From the NCBI GenBank assembly GCA_051878085.1, contig JBJEJN010000131.1:1-44183 (forward strand): a DNA stretch of 44,183 bases. Reading direction: 5' to 3'. The notes beneath the pieces are model-generated. The model saw only the letters and a list, made by a program, of their open reading frames with translations, was not told where the DNA came from and made no database searches. Source of the DNA: SFTH01 sp051878085. Its GTDB lineage: Bacteria > Bacillota > Clostridia > Christensenellales > Aristaeellaceae. Below, one piece after another: positions 22,936 to 32,227 of the stretch. Position 1 is the stretch's first letter, and each line of letters begins with the position of its first letter. A program made the translations under genes and the position numbers.

Positions 22936-22965
22936 GCGCGGGACGGCGGCGTTCCGCGCATTTTG
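22936..22965 (+). terminator. Terminator after the histidine kinase gene
   Basis: GCGCGGGA (22936-22943) pairs with TTCCGCGC (22952-22959), with one G-T pair, and is followed by ATTTTG. It starts 12 bases after the kinase stop codon. Confidence 0.7.
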
Positions 22966-23041
22966 CTATTATTTGGCATGAACGAACGCAAAATGGTGCA
23001 TACTGTTGCTGTTATTCTGGTTTTGTGCAGGAGGAACAGCG

Positions 23042-26000
23042 ATGAAGCGTTTTTTCAGCGATAGAAGAAGCGGGCATGCGCCGCAGGAGCTGCGCGACTT
23101 TGCCGCCGCGCTGCGGCCCGACGGGCGTGCTGTGATGCGGATGCGCGCGGGAACGGCGCGCCGTCTGCATGCGGAGCTGCGCCGCGCGGCGGCGCTGAAC
23201 CGTCCCGGCGCGCCTGCGGACGAGGCGCTGCGCCGCCTGAACGGCGAGGCCCGGCGCATCGAGAGCTGTCTGCGTCAGGCGGAAGCGGAGACCGGCATGC
23301 GCTTGCCCGCGTCGGGGGGAGAGGCGCGCGTTCTCGCACTGGCGCGGCGCATGCTGTCCGATGGGGAGGCCGCGCTGACGAAGGAGCGCCTGATGAAGGA
23401 GATTTCTGACTTCGACGCGGTGCAGCCACTTACGATGGCAGAGCTCCAGCGCATGCCCGGCGCATTGCACATCGCGCTGTGCGAGGGTCTGGAGCGCGCG
23501 GCGCGGGACGTGCTGCAATGTGCAAGCGAACGGGAACGTGCGGGCGCCTGGGTGCGCCGCGGCGGACGGGGCAAGGTTGGCGGCGCAGTGTTTCTGGAGC
23601 AGGCGCTGCGCCTTGCGGACGAGCAGGAGCAGCCGGAGCTTCAGAGGAAGCTGGGCAGGCTGCTTGCGGAGCGCGGTGAGCGCGCGGACTGGGCGGTGGA
23701 GCGCGCCCACAGGATCGTGGCAGATTGCTGCATGCGGCTGGAGAACCTGATGCAGCTCAAGCACCTGCTGGACGCCATCGACTGGCGGCGCTGCTTTGAG
23801 GAGCTGTCCGTGGCCGATATGGAGCTGCGCGACGATCCGGCCAACCTCTACACCAACATGGACGGCGCATCCCGCGCAAGGGTGCGCAGCCGCGTCGCAC
23901 GCATTGCCCGGCAGCTGGGCATGGAGGAGCGCGCGCTGGTGCGCTGCGCCTTGCAGCTTGCACGGGAGGCGAAGCGGGAGCATGGCCGGGACGATCCCCG
24001 CGCAAGCGTGGTGTATTATTTTGCGACGAACGCAGGTGCGAAGGCACTGGGGGAGGCCAACGGCGCGCGTGTGTCCCGCTGGACGATGGATGAATCCGGC
24101 TACATCAGCGTGGCGGTGGTCGCAGGCTGTGCGATTCTCGTGATGGCGCTGTGCATGCTGGCCATCGGGCGGAGGATCCTGCTGCCCTATGCGCTGCTGT
24201 TGGCCTGGGTTCCGGCGACCCATCTGATCAGCCGCTGCTATCCGCGCTTCGTGCGCCCCGGCCACATCCTGAAGCTGAAGCTGCGGCATGTGCCGGATGC
24301 GGCGCGCACGCTGGTGGCGCTGCCGGTGCTGCTCAGCAGCGAGGCGCGCGCCCGGGAGATGGTCGCTCACATGGAGGCGCTGGGCTGCCTGGAGAGCGAC
24401 GGCAACATCGACTACCTGCTGCTGGGCGACTTCCGGGACGCGGACAGCGCCTGTCTGGAGGACGACGGGGCGATCCTCACCGCTGCGCGGGAGGGCGTTG
24501 CGCGGCTGAATGCGGCTGCGGGGCGTGAAAAATACTTCTACCTGCACCGCCCGCGAAGCTATCGAACCGTGGACGATCGCTGGATGGGCGAGAACCGCAA
24601 GCGCGGCGCGCTGACGGCGCTGAACCACCTGATCCTGAACCGTCTGGAGGCGGAGAATGCCTTCGGTGCGGAGCATGCCGCTGCGCAGCGGATTGCTGCG
24701 CGGGGGTACCGCTATGTGGTCACGCTGGACGCAGACACGGAGTACCTGCCGGGAACCTTGCAGAAGCTGATCGGCGCGATGCTGCATCCCTTGAACCGCC
24801 CGGAAACCGGCGGCTATGCGGTGCTCCAGCCGAACATGCAGATGACGGCGGACGCGGTGGAGAACGCCTGGGTGGAGCTGACGGTGGGCGACGGCGGTGT
24901 GGACGGCTACCCCGCCTCCGTGTCCAACTTCTACCAGGACATGACCGGCCACGGAAATTTCGCTGGCAAGGGCATCTACGACGTGCGCGCCTTCGTGGAG
25001 GCCACCGAGGGCCGCCTGAACGACGATGAGATTCTCAGCCACGATCTGATCGAGGGCGTCCTCTGCGGTGCGGGCTTCGTAAACGACGTGTCCTTCTACG
25101 ATGGCGCGCCGTCCAACCCCGCCGCCGCGCTGCGCCGGGAGCACCGCTGGGTGCGCGGCGACTGGCAGCTGCTGCCGGTGCTTATGAAGCTGCGGGGCGT
25201 CTCCATCGTCAATCGGATGAAGATGGTCGGCAACCTGCTGCGCAGCCTGTATGCGCCCGCGCTGCTGGGCCTGCTGATTCACTCCCTGTGGCTGAACGAG
25301 CCCCGTGCCTTCCTGCTGGGGCTGGCGCTGGCCTACTTCGACGCGATCCTGCATCCGCTGCGCCGGGAGAGCTGGCGGCGCGCCACGCTGCGGCTTGCCA
25401 TGCTGCCGCTGGAGGTGAAGCACCTGCTGGACGCGATTCTGCGCACGCTGTACCGCCTGACAATCTCCCACAAGCACCTGATGGACTGGGTGCCCGCCGC
25501 CGATGCTTCTGCGGGCGATGGGCGCAGCCTGCGCACGCCGGGACGGGTGGCCGCAATCCTGCTGCTGCCGGGCCTGCTGCGCCCCTTCTGGATTCCGGCG
25601 GTGCTGGCGCTGGCCTTGCTGTTCCTGGTGGGCCCCGGCTGGGCGGAGGGTATGGTGGCGGAGAAAAAGGACGCGCCCGTCGTGTTCTCGCCGGAGCGCA
25701 AGCGCCTGCTGGAGAAGCTGGCGGGGGAGACCTGGGCCTTCTTCGAGGCCTATGTTCCGCTGGACGGCCCCGGACTTCCGCCGGACAACGTGCAGATGGA
25801 CCCGCCTGCGGGTGCGGCCCAGCGCACCTCGCCCACGAACATCGGCCTGTACCTTCTGTCCTGCGTCGCCGCCTGGTCGCTGAAGCTGATCTCCCGGGAG
25901 GAGATGCTGGGCCGCATGGCCGCCACGGCCTACACGCTGGAGCGCCTGGACAAGTGGAACGGACAAATGTACAACTGGTACGATCTCAACGATCTCATGC

Positions 26001-29000
26001 CATTGCGCCCGCGATACGTGTCCGCCGTGGACAGTGGCAACCTTGCGGGGGCGCTGCTGCTGTGCGCCCATGAGGTTGCAGACGACACTGCGGGTCTGTC
26101 CGCGCGACTGCGTGCGCTTGCGGAGTGCATGGATCTGACGGCCCTCTACGATGAGGACCGCAAGCTGTTCTGCATCGGCATGGACGTGGAGAGCGGCCAG
26201 CTCAGTCGATCCCACTACGACCTCTACGCCTCCGAGTCCCGCATCCTGAGCTACACTGCCATCATGCTGGGACAGGTGGGCGTGGAGCACTGGCGGCGGC
26301 TGTCCCGACCCGCAATCGCGGTGGATGGCCGCGCGGCGCTTATGTCCTGGAGTGGAACGATGTTTGAATACCTGATGCCGGAGCTGCTGCTGCACAGCTG
26401 CGAGACCTCGCTTGCCGGAGCGTCCCGACGGGCGGTGGTGGCGGCGCAGATGGACTTTGCAAAGCGGCGCAAGCGCCCCTGGGGCGTGTCGGAGTCGGGC
26501 TACTATGCCTTCGACCTGCAACTGAACTACCAGTACCGCGCCTTCGGTCTGCGTGCGATTGCGCTGGACGGCAGCGCCGTGCAGGACGTGGTTGCGCCCT
26601 ATGCATCCGCGCTGGCGCTGTGCTGCGCGCCGGAGGCTGCGGCGGACAACCTCGAGCGCATGCGCGAAATGGGCTGGTGCGGACGCTACGGCATGTACGA
26701 GGCGGCGGATTACCTGCACGCGGGCCCCGACGGCGAGCCCCGGCTGATCCGCAGCTACATGGCGCACCACCAGGGCATGATCCTCTGCGCGCTGTGCAAC
26801 GCGCTGCAGGGCGATCTGCTTTCGCGGCGCTTCATGGAGATCCCTCAGGCCCGGGCGCTGCGGCTGCTGTTGCAGGAGCGACGGAGTCATCAGCGCCTGC
26901 GCAGACACAGGCCGGAACCTGCGCTGCCGCGCACAACGGAGCGCCGCGAACGCAGCTTTGCCCGCACAGCCCGTCCCGAGCGCTATCTGGCGGACGTGCA
27001 CCTGCTCCACGGCGGCGACACCACGGCGCTGGCGACGGCGGGCGGCGCAGTGTTCGCCTGGCACGACGGCGTGCAGTTGAACCGCTTCTCCGGCGATCTG
27101 CTGAACCGCCACGAGGGCATGTATGTGCACCTGAGGGATGTGCAGACCGGCGCGGAGTCCGTGTTCGGCAGCGGCAAGGTGGAGTTCGACGCGGGCTGCG
27201 CGCGCTATTTCCTGCGGCTGAACGGCGTACAGGCCGAGCTGCGGGTGGCGGTCTCCCCGGAGAATGGCGCGCTGATCCAGCAGCTTCATCTGGAGAACCA
27301 CAGCGACGCGGCGCGGCGGCTGGAGGCCACCGGCTGCATGGCGGTGGCACTGGCGGCGGATCGGGACATGCGCGCCCATCCGGTGTTCCAGAACCTGTTC
27401 GTGGAGAGCGAACGCATCGCGCCCACGGCGCTGGCGTTCCGGAGAAGGAGCCGGGAGAGGGGACAAGCGCATCCGCAGCTGGTCTACCTCATCTCCGGCG
27501 CGACCGGGGCTGCGTGCGAGACGGATCTGGATCGCCTCGTCGGCCGCACGGGCTCCCTTGGGGAGCCGGGTGGCATTGCGCGGGAGCTCAGCGGAACCTG
27601 TGGAAGCGTGCTCAATCCCTGCGCCGCGCTGCGCGTGTCGATTGAACTGGAACCGGGCGAGAAGCGGACGCTGCACTTCGCCCTGGCATGCACCGGCGAA
27701 GAAAAGCGGGAGGCGATGGTGAAGAACCTGTCCCTCCCTGCGGCGGCGGAGCGCGCGATGCAGCTTGCCGAGGCCCGTGCACGGGCGGCGCTGCGCTTCG
27801 CGGGCGTGGATGCGCAGCTTCACCGCATGCTCCAGCGCGCGTCCGCACTGCTCTTCGATTCCCAGCTCCGCGCGGGGCAGAACGAATGCTTTGATGCCTG
27901 CGCTCCGGCGGAGCGCCGCGCGCTGTGGAGCGCCGGAATCTCCGGCGAGCTGCCGATCCTGCTGGCGGTGGTGCAGGACGACAATCAGATGGAGGGCGTG
28001 CGCGCGCTGATCCGTGCCCACGGCTTCTATCGGATGATGGGCGTGCATACGGATCTGGTGCTGGTGAGCGACCAGGGAAACGACTACCAGCAGCCGGTGC
28101 GCAATGCGCTGGAGGATCGCATCAACGCCAGCCACCTCTGCGGCCTGCGGGGCCTGCCGGGTGGCGCCTTCCTGCTGGAGAAGCAGAACATTGGCGAGGA
28201 AACCTGGCGTGTGCTGCGGCGCATCGCGGCAATCTGCATCGAGGGCGACGGCGAGCTGCGCGACGCGCTGCATGCGCTGGAGCAGCGCGAGGGAGATGAA
28301 TACGCAGCCATGCCGCCCGCAGCCGTCGATATGCCAAGGAACCTGCGCTGTGCCAACGGCTACGGCGGCTTCGACGGCAGCGCCTATGCGATCTGCCTGC
28401 GCCGGGACCGCATGCCGCCCGCGCCCTGGAGCAACGTGCTGGCCTCCGAGCGTGCCGGGGCGATCGTCACCGAGCGTGGCGGCGGCTTTGCCTGGCATGG
28501 CAACAGCCGCAGCGGACGCATCACGCCCTTTGCCAACGACGTGCTGCGCGAGGGCTGGGGCTGGATGTTCTATCTGGTGGATGTGCGCGAGCGCCGCTGG
28601 CTGCGGCTGCTGCCGGGGGACAAGCCCATGACGGACTTCGTGGTGCGCCATGCGCCGGATGTGAGTTTCTTCGATTCCGCCGCGACGGGCCTGCGCTTCC
28701 GTCTGGAGCTGCGCTGCGCAGGTGATGAGCTTCTGTTTGACGTGGAGCTGGAAAATCGCAGCGGAAGGACGCGGGAGTGGTATCTTGCGGGCCTCGTGGA
28801 CTGGCTGATGGGCACGGATAGGACGGACGGCAGCATGCTGCGAAGCTGGTCGCGCTTCGGCGCATGCTTTGCCAGCGGAACCGGCGGCGTGGGCTACTTC
28901 GTGGCGAACGATCTGCAGGCGCGCCCGGGCTGCAGCAAGCTGGACTTCTACGCCGGCGGCGACATGATGTCGCCCCGGGGTCTGGATTCACTGGAGCTGA

Positions 29001-30688
29001 GCCAGGGCGGCTGGATTTTGCAGCTGCCGCTGCGCTTGCGACCCGGTGAGCGGGCTTGCAGGCGCTTTGCCCTGGGCGGTGCGCAGAGCGTGGCCGCAGC
29101 CTACGCGCGGGTGCGGGCGCTGCGATCCGCCTGGCCTGCGGTTCCTGCGCAGAAGGAACTGAAGCTGCAATTTGAGACCCCGGACGAGCGCATCAACCTG
29201 CTGGCCAACGGCTTCTTGCAGGCACAGACCCGCAACGCCCGCATCTTCGGCCGCACGGGGCTGTACCAGCCGGGCGGGGCCTACGGCTTCCGCGACCAGC
29301 TGCAGGACATGCTGCCCCTCATTCACGAGGAGCCGGAGCGCGTGCGGCGGCACCTGCTGCACTGCGCGGCGCGGCAGTTCCCCTCGGGCGACGTGCTGCA
29401 CTGGTGGCACGAGCCCTACACCGGCGTGCGCACGCGCATCACCGACGACCTGCTGTTTTTGCCCTACGTGACGGCGCAGTACGTGCGCATCACCGGGGAC
29501 GAGGCGGTATTGGAGGACTGCGCTCCCTTCCTGAAGGAGGTGGAGCTGCCGGAGGATCGGGAGGATATTTATGCCGAGATGCAACCCTCCACGGAGTGCG
29601 CCAGCCTGCACGAGCACTGCATGCGCGCCTTCCGCAAGGCGGCGGACTTCGGCGAACACGGCCTGTGCAGGATGGGCAGCGGTGACTGGAACGACGGCAT
29701 GAACCGCGTGGGCGCACAGGGCCGTGGCGAGAGCGTGTGGCTGAGCGAATTTCTGGCGGTCTGCGCAGCGGATTACGCTCGGATTGCGCCGGACGCTGCC
29801 GACCGCGCCTGGCTTACCGCGCTGAACGAGCGCATGTGCGCCGCCGTGGAATCCCAGGGCTGGGACGGACAGTGGTACCTTCGGGCCTATGCGGACGATG
29901 GGCGGGCCATCGGCGGGAATGCATCCCGCTGCTGCCGCATCGACGCAATCTCCCAGGCCTGGGCGGTGCTGGCGGGGCTGGATCCGGCGCGCTGCAGGTC
30001 TGCGATGAACGCCGCCTGGCATGAGCTCGTGGACGAGGAGCTGGGGGTGATCAAACTGCTCACGCCGCCCTTCGACGGCGCGGACTTCGATCCCGGCTAC
30101 ATCGCTGCCTATCCGCCGGGAATCCGGGAGAACGGCGCGCAGTACACCCACGCCGCATGCTGGCTGGCGCTGGCGCTGGTGCGCATGGGGGACGCGCGGC
30201 GGGCGCATCGTGCAATCGAAATGCTGCTGCCGCTGAACCACTCCGACAGCATGGAAAAGGCGCAGGTCTACCGCGTGGAGCCCTACGTGATGACTGCGGA
30301 CATCTACACCGACGAGATACATGCCGGGCGCGGCGGCTGGAGCTGGTACACGGGCTCGGCCGGCTGGATGCTGACGCTGCTAACGGCGCTGCTGGGTTAC
30401 GAGCGCAGGGGCAACCGGGTGCGTATGGCTGCGCTGTTGGGCGACTGGAGCGAGGCAGGAGTATCACTGAAATGCGGATCGAGCCGCTACCGTCTGCGGT
30501 CGGTGGCCTCCGCTGCGGAGCTCACGCTGGACGGCGCGCCGGTTGCGGGGGAGTGGATCGAGCTGGTGGATGATGGCCGGGAGCACGTGGCGGTGTTCCC
30601 GCCGAGAAGGGCGGCTGCGGTGACGGATTCGCCCGACATCGCGCCCATAGAGCTGGAATCCAAAGATTTGAGCGAAAAGCCAGTGTGA
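23042..30688 (+). CDS. ndvB: Giant cyclic beta-1,2-glucan synthase-like protein (GT84, GH144-like and GH94 domains)
   Basis: The 2548-residue protein follows the NdvB/Cgs plan. Membrane segments lie near residues 355-400, 725-770 and 830-873. A glycosyltransferase domain sits between the first two, with VVTLDADTEYLPGTL (near 559) and EGVLCGAGFVNDVSFYDG then REHRWVRGDWQLL (670-709). A glycoamylase-like domain (about 925-1275) has TSPTNIGLYLLSCVAAWSLK and SAVDSGNLAGALL. The C-terminal GH94 phosphorylase module (about 1315-2450) has GRTGLYQPGGAYGFRDQLQDML and the general-acid site GSGDWNDGMNRVG (near 2212). The family polymerises UDP-glucose into beta-1,2-glucan, trims chain length and cyclises it; Brucella Cgs is about 2850 residues with more membrane helices. 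The ATG follows GCAGGAGGAAC. No glucan exporter is adjacent. Whether the product here is cyclic or linear is unknown. Confidence 0.9.
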   Translation: MKRFFSDRRSGHAPQELRDFAAALRPDGRAVMRMRAGTARRLHAELRRAAALNRPGAPADEALRRLNGEARRIESCLRQAEAETGMRLPASGGEARVLALARRMLSDGEAALTKERLMKEISDFDAVQPLTMAELQRMPGALHIALCEGLERAARDVLQCASERERAGAWVRRGGRGKVGGAVFLEQALRLADEQEQPELQRKLGRLLAERGERADWAVERAHRIVADCCMRLENLMQLKHLLDAIDWRRCFEELSVADMELRDDPANLYTNMDGASRARVRSRVARIARQLGMEERALVRCALQLAREAKREHGRDDPRASVVYYFATNAGAKALGEANGARVSRWTMDESGYISVAVVAGCAILVMALCMLAIGRRILLPYALLLAWVPATHLISRCYPRFVRPGHILKLKLRHVPDAARTLVALPVLLSSEARAREMVAHMEALGCLESDGNIDYLLLGDFRDADSACLEDDGAILTAAREGVARLNAAAGREKYFYLHRPRSYRTVDDRWMGENRKRGALTALNHLILNRLEAENAFGAEHAAAQRIAARGYRYVVTLDADTEYLPGTLQKLIGAMLHPLNRPETGGYAVLQPNMQMTADAVENAWVELTVGDGGVDGYPASVSNFYQDMTGHGNFAGKGIYDVRAFVEATEGRLNDDEILSHDLIEGVLCGAGFVNDVSFYDGAPSNPAAALRREHRWVRGDWQLLPVLMKLRGVSIVNRMKMVGNLLRSLYAPALLGLLIHSLWLNEPRAFLLGLALAYFDAILHPLRRESWRRATLRLAMLPLEVKHLLDAILRTLYRLTISHKHLMDWVPAADASAGDGRSLRTPGRVAAILLLPGLLRPFWIPAVLALALLFLVGPGWAEGMVAEKKDAPVVFSPERKRLLEKLAGETWAFFEAYVPLDGPGLPPDNVQMDPPAGAAQRTSPTNIGLYLLSCVAAWSLKLISREEMLGRMAATAYTLERLDKWNGQMYNWYDLNDLMPLRPRYVSAVDSGNLAGALLLCAHEVADDTAGLSARLRALAECMDLTALYDEDRKLFCIGMDVESGQLSRSHYDLYASESRILSYTAIMLGQVGVEHWRRLSRPAIAVDGRAALMSWSGTMFEYLMPELLLHSCETSLAGASRRAVVAAQMDFAKRRKRPWGVSESGYYAFDLQLNYQYRAFGLRAIALDGSAVQDVVAPYASALALCCAPEAAADNLERMREMGWCGRYGMYEAADYLHAGPDGEPRLIRSYMAHHQGMILCALCNALQGDLLSRRFMEIPQARALRLLLQERRSHQRLRRHRPEPALPRTTERRERSFARTARPERYLADVHLLHGGDTTALATAGGAVFAWHDGVQLNRFSGDLLNRHEGMYVHLRDVQTGAESVFGSGKVEFDAGCARYFLRLNGVQAELRVAVSPENGALIQQLHLENHSDAARRLEATGCMAVALAADRDMRAHPVFQNLFVESERIAPTALAFRRRSRERGQAHPQLVYLISGATGAACETDLDRLVGRTGSLGEPGGIARELSGTCGSVLNPCAALRVSIELEPGEKRTLHFALACTGEEKREAMVKNLSLPAAAERAMQLAEARARAALRFAGVDAQLHRMLQRASALLFDSQLRAGQNECFDACAPAERRALWSAGISGELPILLAVVQDDNQMEGVRALIRAHGFYRMMGVHTDLVLVSDQGNDYQQPVRNALEDRINASHLCGLRGLPGGAFLLEKQNIGEETWRVLRRIAAICIEGDGELRDALHALEQREGDEYAAMPPAAVDMPRNLRCANGYGGFDGSAYAICLRRDRMPPAPWSNVLASERAGAIVTERGGGFAWHGNSRSGRITPFANDVLREGWGWMFYLVDVRERRWLRLLPGDKPMTDFVVRHAPDVSFFDSAATGLRFRLELRCAGDELLFDVELENRSGRTREWYLAGLVDWLMGTDRTDGSMLRSWSRFGACFASGTGGVGYFVANDLQARPGCSKLDFYAGGDMMSPRGLDSLELSQGGWILQLPLRLRPGERACRRFALGGAQSVAAAYARVRALRSAWPAVPAQKELKLQFETPDERINLLANGFLQAQTRNARIFGRTGLYQPGGAYGFRDQLQDMLPLIHEEPERVRRHLLHCAARQFPSGDVLHWWHEPYTGVRTRITDDLLFLPYVTAQYVRITGDEAVLEDCAPFLKEVELPEDREDIYAEMQPSTECASLHEHCMRAFRKAADFGEHGLCRMGSGDWNDGMNRVGAQGRGESVWLSEFLAVCAADYARIAPDAADRAWLTALNERMCAAVESQGWDGQWYLRAYADDGRAIGGNASRCCRIDAISQAWAVLAGLDPARCRSAMNAAWHELVDEELGVIKLLTPPFDGADFDPGYIAAYPPGIRENGAQYTHAACWLALALVRMGDARRAHRAIEMLLPLNHSDSMEKAQVYRVEPYVMTADIYTDEIHAGRGGWSWYTGSAGWMLTLLTALLGYERRGNRVRMAALLGDWSEAGVSLKCGSSRYRLRSVASAAELTLDGAPVAGEWIELVDDGREHVAVFPPRRAAAVTDSPDIAPIELESKDLSEKPV

Positions 30689-30701
30689 CGGAACAGGATA
30701 C

Positions 30702-30737
30702 AAAAACGCCGCCCGGACGAAGATTCGTCCGGGCGGC
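30702..30737. terminator. Strong bidirectional terminator between ndvB and the YitT gene
   Basis: GCCGCCCGGACGA (30708-30720) and TCGTCCGGGCGGC (30725-30737) form 13 exact pairs around AGAT. The AAAAA run at 30702-30706 gives the T-tract for the minus-strand YitT gene, whose stop lies 15 bases away; the hairpin probably also stops ndvB transcripts. Confidence 0.88.
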
Positions 30738-30751
30738 ATATTCATGCAAGC

Positions 30752-31597
30752 TCAATCGTGCTCCTTGAAGCCCTCGCCGTAGGTGTCGTGGGCCTTGGCG
30801 GAGATCACGAAGGCCCTGGGGTCCACGGAGAATACGATGCGCCGCAGGGTGACGGTCTCCATGCGGCTGACCACGCACAGCAGCACCCGCTTGTGCTGGT
30901 GGCTGTACATGCCCATGCCCTCCAGTCCTGTCACGCCGCGATCCAGCTCCTGCATGATGCGCGCAGCGATTTCGTCGCTCTTGTCCGAGATGATGAAGAA
31001 GGAGTGGGAGGAGTTCGGGCCCTCCAGCACGAAGTCGATCACCACGTTGGAGATCAGGATGCAGATCAGCGCGTACATGGCCGCAGCGGTGTCGTAGACG
31101 AAGGCGGAGGCCAGGATCACCAGGCCGTCGATGATGAACATGCTCACGCTGACGCGGATCGAGGGGATCAGGCGGTGGATGAGGCTGGCGAGCATGTCGG
31201 TGCCGCCGGTGGTGGCGCTGCCGCGCAGGATCAGGCCGAAGCCCAGGCCGGAAACCAGACCGCCGTAGACCGTGGACAGCCACAGGTCGTGGGTGATCAC
31301 CGGCACGTGCAGGTTGTCCAGCAGCAGGGAAAAGCCGATGGTTGCTGCCAGCGAGCGCACGCCGAAGCGCAGTCCCAGCGATTTCATGGAGACCAGAAAC
31401 AGCGGCACGTTCAGAATGAGCGCGATGGTGCCCACCGGAAAGCCGGTGACGCTGTTGATCAGCTGCGCGATGCCGGTGAAGCCGCCGGCGGCGATGTTGT
31501 TGGGGATCAGGAACAGATTGAATCCCAGCGCGCAGAAGATCAGTCCCACGAGGATCAGCAGGACGTTCTTCATTTCGGCCCGGACGCTTGTCTTCAT
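30752..31597 (-). CDS. YitT family membrane protein (DUF161 plus DUF2179)
   Basis: The 281-residue protein has five to six membrane segments in the first 170 residues, including KNVLLILVGLIFCALGFNLFLIPNNIAAGGFTGIAQLI, where PNNIAAGG is the family signature, and GLGFGLILRGSATTGGTDML. A soluble C-terminal domain (about 195-280) of DUF2179 type follows, with FFIISDKSDEIAARIMQEL and RGVTGLEGMGMYSHQHKRVLLCVV. The YitT family is widespread in Firmicutes; its transport function is not settled. The ATG at 31597 follows GGGAGG, and a near-perfect promoter precedes it. It is a single-gene unit. Confidence 0.94.
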   Translation of the reverse strand: MKTSVRAEMKNVLLILVGLIFCALGFNLFLIPNNIAAGGFTGIAQLINSVTGFPVGTIALILNVPLFLVSMKSLGLRFGVRSLAATIGFSLLLDNLHVPVITHDLWLSTVYGGLVSGLGFGLILRGSATTGGTDMLASLIHRLIPSIRVSVSMFIIDGLVILASAFVYDTAAAMYALICILISNVVIDFVLEGPNSSHSFFIISDKSDEIAARIMQELDRGVTGLEGMGMYSHQHKRVLLCVVSRMETVTLRRIVFSVDPRAFVISAKAHDTYGEGFKEHD

Positions 31598-31627
31598 AGC
31601 TTGCCTCCCGAATAAGTATCTGACAGT

Positions 31628-31656
31628 ATTATACCACATTTCTCCCGCTTCATCAA
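31628..31656 (-). promoter_or_regulatory. Promoter of the YitT gene
   Basis: On the minus strand TTGATG (31656-31651), 17 bases and TATAAT (31633-31628), with TGG directly before the -10 box. The start codon is 31 bases further. Confidence 0.82.
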
Positions 31657-31695
31657 ATTCTGCACGCAGATGCGGCGGCTTTCATAGTAAGAACT

Positions 31696-31712
31696 GGCCG
31701 AATGAATCGGCC
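31696..31712 (+). promoter_or_regulatory. Small hairpin just ahead of a ribosome binding site
   Basis: GGCCGA and TCGGCC form a six-pair stem around ATGAA, ending directly at the GGGAGGAGG site of the cysteine-rich gene. It could tune translation or protect the 5' end of the transcript. No protein-coding function is seen here. Confidence 0.4.
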
Positions 31713-31728
31713 GGGAGGAGGAAGAAGT

Positions 31729-32061
31729 ATGTCGTGTGGCAAGATGCCCCTGTTCCCGCAGCCCTGCTGCGGGCAGAGCAGCCTGCACATGCCGCTCTTT
31801 GACGGCAAGAGATGCGATTGCGACTGCTGGACGCCCACGCTCGCCTGCGAGGACTGCCAGTGCGTGCGCATTCAGAACCCGGCCTGCCCGGGTGAGTTTG
31901 CGGATGTGGAGCTGTGCGTGGACTGCAACGGCAATCTGAGCATCTGCGTGCGCAGATCCAACCGACCGCACTGCAATCACCCGCACGGGAACCATCCGCA
32001 CTGCGACTGCGATCCCTGCGCAAGGAAGCCCAGGCCGCAACCGGGCCCCTGGATGAGATAG
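31729..32061 (+). CDS. Cysteine- and histidine-rich small protein, function unknown
   Basis: The 110-residue protein contains 17 cysteines and six histidines. Clusters are PQPCCGQ, KRCDCDCW, ACEDCQC and VELCVDCNGNLSICVRR, with a His/Cys tail (PHCNHPHGNHPHCDCDPC) and a Pro/Arg end. There is no signal peptide or membrane segment. Starting at the ATG at 31729 is well supported by GGGAGGAGG. The pattern could mean a metal-binding protein or a disulfide-rich spore coat or surface protein; I do not recognise the family. It is a single gene closed by a strong terminator, with its own promoter not clearly visible. Confidence 0.8.
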   Translation: MSCGKMPLFPQPCCGQSSLHMPLFDGKRCDCDCWTPTLACEDCQCVRIQNPACPGEFADVELCVDCNGNLSICVRRSNRPHCNHPHGNHPHCDCDPCARKPRPQPGPWMR

Positions 32062-32078
32062 CGCGCTACACAAAGGAA

Positions 32079-32101
32079 GGGACGCGCATCTGTCGCGTCC
32101 C
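32079..32101 (+). repeat. GC-rich hairpin after the cysteine-rich gene
   Basis: GGGACGCG (32079-32086) and CGCGTCCC (32094-32101) pair exactly around seven bases. No T-tract follows; the true terminator is the next stem at 32128. Confidence 0.55.
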
Positions 32102-32127
32102 TCAGACCACTGACAAAGCCCGCAAAT

Positions 32128-32171
32128 GCAAAAATGCCGACCGTAATAATGTGATCGGTTGGCATTTTTGC
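32128..32171. terminator. Bidirectional terminator between the cysteine-rich gene and glpK
   Basis: GCAAAAATGCC (32128-32138) and GGCATTTTTGC (32161-32171) form 11 exact pairs, extended inside by GACCG with CGGTT. A- and T-runs within the arms let it work in both directions between convergent genes. Confidence 0.8.
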
Positions 32172-32227
32172 TTACTGCGTCTGCTGCTAGGCTTTTTCAG
32201 CGGCTGCAATCCGCCGGCTTGTGCGGC

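Noticed and set aside
23012..28651. Very long open frame on the minus strand inside the glucan synthase gene (about 1879 codons)
   Set aside because: It is antisense to a protein with clear catalytic motifs along its whole length; high GC leaves the opposite frame open. The translation is low-complexity in His, Arg, Gln and Val with no recognisable domains.
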